DNA from: an uncultured Bacilli bacterium
GTDB lineage: Bacteria; Bacillota_I; Bacilli_A; RF39; UBA660
Assembly: GCA_947584955.1 (NCBI GenBank)
Contig: CANPWS010000055.1
Coordinates: forward strand, 1-8,013
DNA: 8,013 nucleotides
Direction: 5' to 3'
This document shows positions 1 through 6,686 of this stretch, one piece after another. Within the stretch, counting starts at the first letter, position 1. Each line of letters begins with the position of its first letter. The notes under the pieces were generated by a model that was not told the origin of the DNA, ran no database searches, and saw only the letters and a program-made list of their open reading frames with translations. The translations under genes were made by a program, and so were the position numbers.

Positions 1-8
1 ATATATCT

Positions 9-37
9 ATTATACCAAAATAAAAGACTACTGTCTT
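9..37 (-). promoter_or_regulatory. Leftward sigma-A-type promoter leaving the window
   Basis: On the minus strand there is a perfect -10 TATAAT (plus-strand 9-14) directly preceded by TGG, an extended -10. With a 17-nt spacer upstream of it stands AAGACA (32-37), which matches four of six bases of TTGACA. It would start a transcript running out of the left edge. It overlaps the hairpin terminator at 17-51, so a transcript arriving from the right would end about where this one begins. The gene it serves is not visible. Confidence 0.4.
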
Positions 38-51
38 TCTTTACAGTAATC
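17..51 (-). terminator. Rho-independent terminator on minus strand
   Basis: Read on the minus strand, GATTACTGT and ACAGTAGTC form a 9-bp stem with one T-G wobble around the 8-nt loop AAAGAAAG, followed by TTTTATTTT. On the plus strand the wobble becomes a C-A mismatch and there is no T run after the stem, so the minus strand is the working direction. There is no obvious minus-strand gene to its right. It may end a short RNA or the 24-codon frame at 102-28, which lacks a ribosome binding site. Confidence 0.45.
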
Positions 52-295
52 TTTGTCTACTTTTTCAGCAGTCTCGTAATTATTTTGTTTCTTTTTAAGC
101 ATTAAGATAAGTGAGGTTTAAGTGAAGTATAATAAATTATATGTTGAAATAAAAAAATAATGAAGTAAAAGAAAAAATTTAAAATAAAATAGATATTTAT
201 ATGTAAATATTGTAAATTATTAGATTAAATATCATTAAAAAAGTTTAAAATATCAGAAATATATGTTATCATATAATATGAGGAGTATAGATAAT

Positions 296-1441
296 ATGAA
301 AAGAAATTCTAAAATAGATAAACTTTTATTAGCAGCAATAATTATATTTTCTATTTTTGGACTTATTATGGTTTTAAGTGCATCTTCGATGGAATCATAT
401 ATGAGATACGATAAAAGTCCATATAATTATTTCTTTAGACATATGATATTTGTACTTGCAGGATTAATAATATATTTTGTTATGCATTTTATACCTTTAA
501 AATTTTATAAAAAACTAAGTAATATATTTATGGTTGGTATAATGGCATCAATGACTGGATTAATTATATATGGAAATGCAACTAGAGATGCTGTAAGCTG
601 GTTTCAAATAGGACCTATAAGTATTCAGCCTAGTGAATTTGCAAAAGTAATAGTCATAATATATTTAGCAAGTTATTATGAAAAAAATAAAGATAATTTA
701 AATAGCCAGTGGAGTATCATGAGACCATTAATTGTAGCTTTTATGTTAGCAATTTTAGTAGTTATTCAACCTGATTTAGGTACTGCGACAATAATAGGAC
801 TTATTTCTCTTATAATTTATTATGCAGTACCAATAAAAAAAGAACTTAGAAAAACTTTTAATAAGATACTGGTAGGTATGATTTGTATTATAGTTATTTT
901 ACTTATTAGTACTAAAGGAACAATACTTAGAGATTATCAATTTAAAAGGTTATACAGTTTTATTTATAATCCTTGTGAAAGATATCAAGAAGAAGAGGGA
1001 TATCAACTTTGTAATAGCTATATAGCTTTCCATAATGGAAGTGCAACAGGAAAAGGAATTGGTGAAAGTACACAAAAATATTTATATTTACCAGATTCTT
1101 ACACAGATTTTATTTTTCCTATCATCGTTGAAGAATGGGGAATGATAGTAGGAATTATTATTGTCTTAGGATATGGCTTTATATTATATAGAATTTTTTC
1201 AATTGCAAGAAGAGCTAAAAATTTAGGAAATGGATTAATAGCTTATGGAGTATTTATTTACATCTTTTTACATATTGCTATAAACTTAGTCGGAGTTATG
1301 GGATTAGGACCACTTACTGGAGTACCTCTTCCATTTCTATCATATGGTGGTAGTTATACTTTATCATTGTTTATATCATTAGGATTAGTTCAAAGAGTAT
1401 CAGTAGAAACAAGTAAAGAATTAAAAAGAAAAATAAAGTAA
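296..1441 (+). CDS. ftsW: FtsW, septal peptidoglycan glycosyltransferase (SEDS family)
   Basis: This is a polytopic membrane protein of the SEDS family. FtsW polymerises lipid II into glycan strands at the division septum together with a class B penicillin-binding protein. The predicted product has 381 residues. Residues 1-30 (MKRNSKIDKLLLAA, then GLIMVLSASS) are the usual first membrane segment. Family motifs follow in order: WFQIGP..IQPSEFAK (103-117), QPDLGTA (158-164), GKGIGESTQKYLYLP (about 253-267), TDFIFPIIVEEWG (270-282) and PFLSYGGS (346-353). Asp271 in TDFIF matches the catalytic aspartate of SEDS enzymes. Two cysteines, 227 and 239, flank the outer loop before that motif. An ATG lies upstream at 263 in frame, but AGGAG at 281-285 stands 10 nt before the ATG at 296, so I chose the latter; with 263 the protein would have 392 residues. 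FtsW is preferred over RodA from the overall motif pattern; RodA or SpoVE-like use in sporulation cannot be excluded. It appears to stand alone, without neighbouring mur or div genes. Confidence 0.9.
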   Translation: MKRNSKIDKLLLAAIIIFSIFGLIMVLSASSMESYMRYDKSPYNYFFRHMIFVLAGLIIYFVMHFIPLKFYKKLSNIFMVGIMASMTGLIIYGNATRDAVSWFQIGPISIQPSEFAKVIVIIYLASYYEKNKDNLNSQWSIMRPLIVAFMLAILVVIQPDLGTATIIGLISLIIYYAVPIKKELRKTFNKILVGMICIIVILLISTKGTILRDYQFKRLYSFIYNPCERYQEEEGYQLCNSYIAFHNGSATGKGIGESTQKYLYLPDSYTDFIFPIIVEEWGMIVGIIIVLGYGFILYRIFSIARRAKNLGNGLIAYGVFIYIFLHIAINLVGVMGLGPLTGVPLPFLSYGGSYTLSLFISLGLVQRVSVETSKELKRKIK

Positions 1442-1461
1442 GTTATAAAATTAAATAACTT
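1440..1461 (+). other. Weak hairpin just after ftsW
   Basis: AAGTTAT and ATAACTT form a perfect 7-bp AT-rich stem with an 8-nt loop. The 5' arm overlaps the last bases of the ftsW stop codon. No T run follows (AATAATTATTATAATG), so it is not a classical terminator. It may protect the ftsW mRNA 3' end or be chance in AT-rich DNA. Confidence 0.25.
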
Positions 1462-1502
1462 AATAATTATTATAATGTAAAAAAATAAATTTGAAATATA
1501 TA

Positions 1503-1531
1503 TTGAAAAAGAATAAATATTATGTTATATT
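1503..1531 (+). promoter_or_regulatory. Sigma-A-type promoter in the ftsW/surface-protein gap
   Basis: TTGAAA (1503-1508), a 17-nt spacer and TATATT (1526-1531) preceded by TGT give an extended -10 promoter. The architecture equals that of the promoter at 7828-7856. It would give the gene at 1673 an untranslated leader of roughly 135 nt containing the relic block at 1546-1575 and the hairpin at 1560-1585. Confidence 0.5.
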
Positions 1532-1545
1532 TGTTATGTACTAAA

Positions 1546-1575
1546 TAGAAAGAAGATACCTCTTTTATAAAAAAT
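1546..1575 (+). repeat. Degenerate copy of the gene-start block at 7874-7903
   Basis: These 30 nt match 7874-7903 at 25 positions without gaps. The five differences are all transitions: where the right-hand copy has G or C, this copy has A or T. The start codon ATG of the right-hand copy is ATA here, and the frame it would open runs only about 13 more codons to a TAG. Both copies lie behind an extended -10 promoter. Part of the match (AGAAAGAAG) is simply complementary to the 16S rRNA 3' end, but the CCTCT and AAAAAT parts are not explained that way. It may be a decayed gene start or a shared leader element. Confidence 0.4.
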
Positions 1576-1585
1576 TATATAAGAG
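1560..1585 (+). other. Leader hairpin, possible weak terminator or attenuator
   Basis: CTCTTTTATA and TATATAAGAG pair as 5 plus 4 bp around a single T-T mismatch with a 6-nt loop. After it comes TTTATATATATTCTTTTTT, a T-rich but interrupted tract. It could end transcripts from ftsW or act as an attenuator before the gene at 1673. The stem is AT-rich, so strength is doubtful. Confidence 0.3.
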
Positions 1586-1660
1586 TTTATATATATTCTT
1601 TTTTATAGCTTTTTACATATTTAAAAAGGTGAAAGTAAAAAATACTAACTAATTATAAAG

Positions 1661-1672
1661 AAGGTGGACATT
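1661..1672 (+). promoter_or_regulatory. Ribosome binding site that decides a GTG start
   Basis: AAGGTGG (1661-1667) lies 5 nt before the GTG at 1673. The earlier in-frame GTG at 1664 lies inside this Shine-Dalgarno sequence and cannot use it, so 1673 is the likely start. Confidence 0.7.
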
Positions 1673-3244
1673 GTGAAGAAAATAATTTTGTTAATTTTAT
1701 CTATAATATTAATCTTGATAATAATAGTTGGTACCACATATTCATTATATTATAAAGAAAATTATACAGCTAATCAGAATTATGAATTAGGAACACTAGA
1801 TATTGTAATGGAAAAAAATCAAGATAGTGTAGTTATTACTAATTCATTTCCAATGGAAGATAGTTATGCAGTTGAAAATTTAGTACCTTATACTTTTACA
1901 ATAAAAAATAATGGCAATTTAGATTATAGATTTGATTTAATGTTAGTTCCTTCGAATGAAGAAAATCAAATATCATCAGAATACATAAAAATAAAATTAG
2001 GTGATGATGGTGAAATAAAAAAGTTAAGTGATCTAAATAAAGGTGTAATTTTAAGTAATCAATATCTAAAGGCTACAGCAAATTTACCTTTAAATTTAAA
2101 AGTATGGATTGATGTGAATATTCCTAATACAGAGATGGGTAAAACATTTAAAGCAATTCTTGAAATAAATGGAAAAGCTACAATGCCAAATCAAAGTTCA
2201 GAAACTCTTGATTCATATACACAGCTAGTTAATCTTAATTTAAATAGTTCATTAAAAACATCTCCTCCAGATTTTAGTAAAGTAACACCATATCTATTAG
2301 ATGATGGTTCATATGATAGCTCTGCGACTGGAATATATGAAGGTGAAGATGAATTTGGAAAAACTTATTATTTTAGAGGAGATGTAGTTAATAATTATGT
2401 AAATTTTGCAGGCTTTTGGTGGAGAATAATAAGAATAAACGGTGATGGCACAATTAGAATAATATATGATGGTAAGAGAGCATATGAAAATGGATACTCA
2501 AGTACTAACAGATTAATACGTGAGAGTGTAGAATTTAATAGTCAAAATAATGATAATGCCTATGTAGGCTGGATGTTTGGAACACCATCAGCAAGTGATT
2601 ACAATGATGCACATACAAATACAACACCTAGTACATTAAAAAGTTTTCTTGATACATGGTATGAAACTAACATAAAAAATCCAGGACTTGGTATTTATGT
2701 AGCAGATGCAATATATTGTAATGATAGAAGTTTGCCAAACAAAGATGATGAATCCAAAAAAGGATTTGGTAATGCTACTACCGAATATGCTGCATATGCA
2801 AGAATATATAATGATTTAAATAATCCTAAACCAACTTTTAAATGTCCAAAGGATAATGATAAATTTACAGTAAGTGATACTATTGGAAATGGAGCATTAA
2901 CTAATCCAATAGGATTAATAACAGCAGATGAAGTAGTATTTGCAGGTATGTCATTTCGTAATGCAAGTGTATCTAATCATAACAAAGTAGAAAAATCATA
3001 TTTATATGTTGGAAGTGCATATTTTACAATGACACCTTTAAGGTATAATGATACAGATTTGGCTAATATTATTTATTCAACTTCATCAGCATATATGGGA
3101 AATGATAAAGTTTCTAGACAAATTTATGTAAAGCCTGTTATATCTTTAAAAGCTAATGCAATAAAATATGGAACAGGCGCAGCTACAGATCCATTTAGAG
3201 TAAGTAATGATGTATCTAGTATTACTGAAGAAGAACTAGGATAA
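1673..3244 (+). CDS. Membrane-anchored surface protein, TasA/camelysin-like N-terminus plus large domain of unknown function
   Basis: The predicted product has 523 residues. Residues 4-27 form a strongly hydrophobic segment (IILLILSIILILIIIVG) followed by TTYSLYYKENY. This resembles the long signal region of TasA/camelysin-type proteins processed by SipW-like peptidases; no sipW is seen here. Residues about 37-170 (YELGTLDIVME, then PYTFTIKNNGNLDYRF) resemble the beta-sandwich part of that family. From about 215 a second domain begins, with TYYFRGDVVNNYVNFAGFWW (231-250), then RIIRINGDGTIRIIYDG (251-267) and, near the end, IYVKPVISLKANAI (484-497). This layout recalls secreted proteins of gut Bacillota with a possible C-type-lectin-like fold (DUF6273-like); that assignment is from memory. 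Cys349 and Cys391, the only two cysteines, could form a disulfide. There is no LPXTG anchor, so attachment would be by the N-terminal segment or by assembly into a fibre. It is monocistronic: own promoter region and a strong terminator after it. Binding partner unknown. Confidence 0.7.
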   Translation: MKKIILLILSIILILIIIVGTTYSLYYKENYTANQNYELGTLDIVMEKNQDSVVITNSFPMEDSYAVENLVPYTFTIKNNGNLDYRFDLMLVPSNEENQISSEYIKIKLGDDGEIKKLSDLNKGVILSNQYLKATANLPLNLKVWIDVNIPNTEMGKTFKAILEINGKATMPNQSSETLDSYTQLVNLNLNSSLKTSPPDFSKVTPYLLDDGSYDSSATGIYEGEDEFGKTYYFRGDVVNNYVNFAGFWWRIIRINGDGTIRIIYDGKRAYENGYSSTNRLIRESVEFNSQNNDNAYVGWMFGTPSASDYNDAHTNTTPSTLKSFLDTWYETNIKNPGLGIYVADAIYCNDRSLPNKDDESKKGFGNATTEYAAYARIYNDLNNPKPTFKCPKDNDKFTVSDTIGNGALTNPIGLITADEVVFAGMSFRNASVSNHNKVEKSYLYVGSAYFTMTPLRYNDTDLANIIYSTSSAYMGNDKVSRQIYVKPVISLKANAIKYGTGAATDPFRVSNDVSSITEEELG

Positions 3245-3270
3245 TAATTATAAATAATTAACTAAAAATT

Positions 3271-3300
3271 AAAAGTAGATCTTAAATGATTTACTTTTTT
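3271..3300 (+). terminator. Rho-independent terminator of the surface-protein gene
   Basis: AAAAGTAGATC and GATTTACTTTT form an 11-bp stem with one G-U pair and the 6-nt loop TTAAAT; the T run continues through 3300. It lies 27 nt after the stop codon at 3244 and separates this gene from the ABC operon. Confidence 0.8.
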
Positions 3301-3314
3301 CTATAGTTAGAAAT

Positions 3315-3330
3315 ATTACAAAATTGTAAT
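3315..3330 (+). promoter_or_regulatory. Perfect palindrome, BceR-type operator candidate
   Basis: ATTACAAAATTGTAAT has perfect 7-bp arms around AA. It fits the pattern TNACA-N4-TGTAA that I recall for BceR-like response regulators, which switch on peptide-resistance ABC transporters in Bacillota. It ends about 10 bp upstream of the -35 region of the ABC operon promoter, a usual place for an activator. The regulator itself is not in this window. The short perfect repeat could also be a site for another regulator family. Confidence 0.55.
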
Positions 3331-3336
3331 AAAAAT

Positions 3337-3368
3337 GTCACTAAAAAGTCATTTTAATTTAGTATAAT
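3337..3368 (+). promoter_or_regulatory. Promoter of the ABC transporter operon with weak -35
   Basis: A perfect -10 TATAAT stands at 3363-3368, 24 nt before the start codon. The -35 position (about 3340-3345, ACTAAA) is poor. Two direct GTCA repeats 11 bp apart (3337-3340 and 3348-3351) cover that region, as do the inverted arms AAAATG/CATTTT (3332-3337 and 3350-3355). A good -10 with a poor -35 and repeats on one DNA face suggests activator dependence, in line with the palindrome just upstream. Confidence 0.55.
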
Positions 3369-3392
3369 TAATTACGAAAGGAGAAATATTAT

Positions 3393-4073
3393 ATGGAAAT
3401 ATTAAAAGTAATAGACTTAAAGAAAACATACGGAAAAGGAAATACTCTAGTAAAAGCCCTAGACGGAATAAATTTTAGTGTGGAAAAAGGTGAATTTGTT
3501 GCAATTGTAGGAGCATCAGGTTCAGGAAAAAGTACTCTTTTACATCTTTTAGGTGGAGTAGATAGACCAACTAGTGGAAAAATAATTATTGATGGTGAAG
3601 ACATTTATAATTTAAATGAAAGTAATTTAGCAATATTTAGACGAAGAGAAGTAGGACTGATATATCAGTTTTATAATTTAATACCAATATTAAACGTTGA
3701 AGAAAATATGACATTACCTATACTTTTAGATGGAAAAAAACCAGATAATGCTTATTTAGAAGAATTAATAACAACTCTTGATTTAAAAAAGAGAAAAAAT
3801 CATTTACCTAACGAATTATCTGGAGGACAGCAACAAAGAGTATCAATAGGAAGAGCTCTTATGAATAGACCAGCACTTTTATTAGCAGATGAACCAACTG
3901 GAAACTTAGATAGTAAAGCAAGTAAAGATATAATAGATTTATTATCATTATCTAATAAAAAATACAACCAAACAATTATTATGATTACTCATGATCAAAA
4001 TTTAGCCTTAAGTGCAGATAGAATTATTACTATTGATGATGGAAAAATAATTAAAGATGAAAAGGTAAGATAG
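3393..4073 (+). CDS. ABC transporter ATPase, MacB/LolD/SalX type
   Basis: This is the cytoplasmic nucleotide-binding subunit that powers the permease encoded next to it; 226 residues, normal for the family. All the catalytic motifs are intact: A-loop Tyr13, Walker A GASGSGKST (40-48), Q-loop Gln92 in YQFYNLIP, signature LSGGQ (142-146), Walker B LLLADE (162-167), D-loop GNLDSK (170-175) and the switch His200 in THD. The type belongs with ATPases of FtsX-like permeases (LolD, MacB, BceA), which use ATP for mechanical work or export of peptides and lipids rather than classical transmembrane transport. AAAGGAG lies 9 nt before the ATG. The stop codon is 2 nt from the next start, so the two genes are surely co-transcribed and probably translationally coupled. 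The substrate cannot be read from this subunit; antimicrobial peptide resistance is inferred from the partner and operator. Confidence 0.93.
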   Translation: MEILKVIDLKKTYGKGNTLVKALDGINFSVEKGEFVAIVGASGSGKSTLLHLLGGVDRPTSGKIIIDGEDIYNLNESNLAIFRRREVGLIYQFYNLIPILNVEENMTLPILLDGKKPDNAYLEELITTLDLKKRKNHLPNELSGGQQQRVSIGRALMNRPALLLADEPTGNLDSKASKDIIDLLSLSNKKYNQTIIMITHDQNLALSADRIITIDDGKIIKDEKVR

Positions 4074-4075
4074 TT

Positions 4076-6631
4076 ATGAATATATTAAATAAATTAACAA
4101 TTAAACACCTAAAAATGAATAAAAAAAGAACAATAGTAACAATTATAGGTATAATACTTTCAACGGCATTAATGACAGGAATTGGTTTGCTTTTATCTAT
4201 TTTTAGAGAAAGTATGATTGAAGAAGTTATTGATACTAAAGGAGATTATAATGTAAGAATAGATGATGTTGATTATAATAAAATAGATATAATAAAAAAT
4301 AATGTATATATAAAAAAATATATAACAAGAGAATATATAGGCTATTCTAAAGAATTAAGAGAAGAAAAAGAAAAATTTTATTATAAATTATACGGAATTA
4401 GTAAAGAATATATGAAACATTTAAACATCATTAAAGGAAGAATGCCTGAAAATGATAATGAAATAATTGTTCCAAGTTATTTAACAAAAGAAGTAGATAA
4501 TTTAGAGATAGGAAATAGTATTATTTTAAATTTAGGAGATAGATATATTAATGATGAGAAAGTAATATATTTAAGTCATTATGATAAAGAAGAATATATC
4601 AAAGATCCTTATGAAAAAGAATATAAAATAGTAGGAATAATTGAAAAAGATTATTATGAAGATGATGATGTAGGATGTTATATTTATACTTTGAAAAATG
4701 AAAGTCAAAAGCGTAATTTAGATTTCTTTATAACTTTTAAAAATCAAAATAAAACATATGAAGAAGCAAGAAAAATAACTACATCTTTAGGTTTAAATTA
4801 TGATTCTTTTGAATATACTTTAAAAGTTAAATTTAATGATAATTTATTAGCATTATATGGTATAAGTAAATATAATAACATAATAACTTCTCTTGCAGGT
4901 GTCCTTATAATTATGCTTAGTGTTGTCAGTGTCGCCTGCGTTATTGTAATATATAATTCTTTTGCTATATCAGTTATGGAAAGAAAAAAACAATTTGGTT
5001 TATTTTCTAGTATTGGTGCAACTAAATCACAGATTAAAAAAACAGTTTTATATGAAGCTTTCATTGTAAGTTTAATTGGTATACCTCTAGGTATAATATC
5101 ATCATATTTTGGTATTTGGATAGTTGTAATAATTATTGATAAACTATTAAAAGATGTAATTATGTTAAATTTAAAAATGACTGTATATCCATTATTTATT
5201 ATAATACCAATAATTTTTATGTTAATAACAATATTTATAAGTGCAATAATACCAGCGAAAAGAGCAAGTAAAATATCACCAATTGAAGCAATAAGATTAA
5301 ATGATGATATAAAAATAAAAAGAAATAAATTATCTTCACCTAAAATAATAAATAAACTTTTTGGTATAGAAGGCGAAATTGCTTATAAAAATATGAAAAG
5401 AAATAAGAAAAAATATCGTGTAACAGTAATATCACTTTTTATAAGTGCCGTATTATTTATATCATTTTCATCATTTCTAAATTATTTATTTAGTGGAGTA
5501 GATAGTTATATGAATGTACCAGATTTAGATATTTTAATAACTTATTTCGAAAAAGATAGTAATAAAGATGTAATAAATAGTATAAAAAATAGTAACTATA
5601 TAGAAAATATTTCAGAAATTGAAGAAATATATGTTGATACTTCGGAAGATTTAAGTAGTATATTTACTAGTAAATATAAAGATTACTTAGAAAAAAATAA
5701 TATACATGATAATAATAGATTAATAATATTGCTATTAGATGATAATAGTTATAATAATTATTTAAAATCACTTGGAAAAAAAGTTGAAAAGCCTATTTTA
5801 TATAATAAATATAATGATATATTAATTTCTAAGAATAGTAGAAAAAGTTATAGTCTTAAAAAATATGAAAATAAAATAGCTAATATTAATATTATTTCTA
5901 ATAATTATGATGATGATAATAATTTTAATGATTATCAAATATCTACAATTAGTGATTATTATATTTCAGATAAATCTTTTTTTGGACTTGATAATTATAA
6001 TAGTGTAAATTATGGAGTTTTAATAGTTAATGATAATTTAGCTAAACAATATAATTTAAATGCTATTAATGAGTTTTATAATCCAGTAAGAATGCTTATA
6101 AAAAGTTCTTCGGATAAAGAAATAGATAAAATGATCGAAGAATTTAGAAGTAATAATCTTATGGATAATATTTATTATACAAATGTAAAAGAAGAAATGC
6201 GTCTTATGAAAAATTTTGTTTTAGCTACTAAAATACTAGTATATGGTTTTATTTCTTTAGTTACTTTAATTGGTGTTACTAGTGTCTTTAATACAATTAA
6301 TACTAGTATAGCACTTAGAAGAAAAGAATTTGCTGTTTTGCGTAGTATTGGGTTATCGCCAAAAGGATTTAATAAAATGATTAGGTTTGAAAGTTTATTT
6401 TTTGGTTTAAAAGCTTTGCTTTATGCTTTTCCAGTCTCTTTAATAATTACTATTTTAATTCATATTTCTATGCTTGATATGGTTGAATTTAGTTATATAA
6501 TTATTCCTTGGAATGGAATTATAATGGCTATAGTTTTAATATTTACAATTGTAGCTATATCAATGTCTTATGCTACTAAAAAAATTAAAAATGAAAATAT
6601 TTTAGAGGCAATAAGAGAAGAGAATATTTAA
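4076..6631 (+). CDS. ABC transporter permease with two FtsX domains (SalY/COG0577 type)
   Basis: The predicted product has 851 residues and two repeated halves, each with one membrane segment, a large extracellular domain and three more segments. Half one: segment at 20-43, outer domain about 44-265, segments at 268-295, 327-355 and 370-393. Half two: segment at 448-472, outer domain about 473-712, segments at 714-740, 775-798 and 808-831. The inner coupling motif occurs twice: MERKKQFGLFSSIGATKSQI (301-320) and ALRRKEFAVLRSIGL (746-760). Each half ends with a related tail, SPIEAIR (401-407) and NILEAIRE (841-848). Eight segments and two outer domains distinguish it from the ten-segment BceB and the four-segment MacB. 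Family members export or remove antimicrobial peptides or lipids, or move lipoproteins. The second outer domain is rich in Asn, Asp, Tyr and Lys and is probably the lineage-specific ligand-contact part. AAAAGG about 10 nt upstream, inside the ATPase gene, serves as ribosome binding site. No histidine kinase or regulator gene adjoins the pair. Confidence 0.9.
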   Translation: MNILNKLTIKHLKMNKKRTIVTIIGIILSTALMTGIGLLLSIFRESMIEEVIDTKGDYNVRIDDVDYNKIDIIKNNVYIKKYITREYIGYSKELREEKEKFYYKLYGISKEYMKHLNIIKGRMPENDNEIIVPSYLTKEVDNLEIGNSIILNLGDRYINDEKVIYLSHYDKEEYIKDPYEKEYKIVGIIEKDYYEDDDVGCYIYTLKNESQKRNLDFFITFKNQNKTYEEARKITTSLGLNYDSFEYTLKVKFNDNLLALYGISKYNNIITSLAGVLIIMLSVVSVACVIVIYNSFAISVMERKKQFGLFSSIGATKSQIKKTVLYEAFIVSLIGIPLGIISSYFGIWIVVIIIDKLLKDVIMLNLKMTVYPLFIIIPIIFMLITIFISAIIPAKRASKISPIEAIRLNDDIKIKRNKLSSPKIINKLFGIEGEIAYKNMKRNKKKYRVTVISLFISAVLFISFSSFLNYLFSGVDSYMNVPDLDILITYFEKDSNKDVINSIKNSNYIENISEIEEIYVDTSEDLSSIFTSKYKDYLEKNNIHDNNRLIILLLDDNSYNNYLKSLGKKVEKPILYNKYNDILISKNSRKSYSLKKYENKIANINIISNNYDDDNNFNDYQISTISDYYISDKSFFGLDNYNSVNYGVLIVNDNLAKQYNLNAINEFYNPVRMLIKSSSDKEIDKMIEEFRSNNLMDNIYYTNVKEEMRLMKNFVLATKILVYGFISLVTLIGVTSVFNTINTSIALRRKEFAVLRSIGLSPKGFNKMIRFESLFFGLKALLYAFPVSLIITILIHISMLDMVEFSYIIIPWNGIIMAIVLIFTIVAISMSYATKKIKNENILEAIREENI

Positions 6632-6634
6632 GTT

Positions 6635-6676
6635 AAAAAAAATTTATCCCAAAATTAGTTTTGAGATAATTTTTTT
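6635..6676. terminator. Bidirectional terminator between convergent operons
   Basis: The inner stem is TATC-C-CAAAA (6645-6654) with TTTTG-A-GATA (6659-6668), loop TTAG. It is flanked by A8 on the left (6635-6642) and T7 on the right (6670-6676). On the plus strand one C-A mismatch interrupts the stem; on the minus strand the same position is a U-G pair, so the stem is stronger for the lemA transcript. It ends both the ABC operon and the gerQ-lemA operon. Confidence 0.8.
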
Positions 6677-6686
6677 AATTTATATT

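Noticed and set aside
28..102. Minus-strand 24-codon frame beginning MLKKKQNNYETAEKVDKDYC
   Set aside because: Codon use is acceptable, but there is no Shine-Dalgarno, an in-frame stop lies just upstream, and its end merges with the terminator hairpin. Too short to call.
1..105. Plus-strand frame open from the left edge, ending in TAA at 103-105, with a hydrophobic translation
   Set aside because: It could be the tail of an upstream gene, but many codons end in C (CTG, TTC, ATC, GTC, TAC, CTC), unlike the genes in the window, and it overlaps a terminator and promoter reading the other way.
272..277. TATAAT close to ftsW as a -10 box
   Set aside because: A transcript starting from it would begin at or after the Shine-Dalgarno at 281-285, so it cannot be the main ftsW promoter. 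No other convincing promoter was found at 100-262; TATAAT at 128-133 lacks a -35 at good spacing.
263..295. Upstream ATG start for ftsW at 263
   Set aside because: There is no ribosome binding site before it, and the AGGAG at 281-285 lies inside the extension and serves the ATG at 296.
3389..3604. 71-residue minus-strand open frame opposite the ATPase gene start
   Set aside because: It is the antisense of the Walker A region of an unmistakable ATPase, has no ribosome binding site of its own and shows no protein family features.
4798..5064. 88-residue minus-strand open frame opposite the permease
   Set aside because: It is the antisense of a well-defined FtsX membrane segment and coupling motif, without initiation signals.
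5730..5960. Asn/Asp-rich low-complexity stretch in the permease as a tandem repeat or insertion
   Set aside because: No regular repeat unit is visible. It reads as AT-driven codon bias in a variable extracellular domain.
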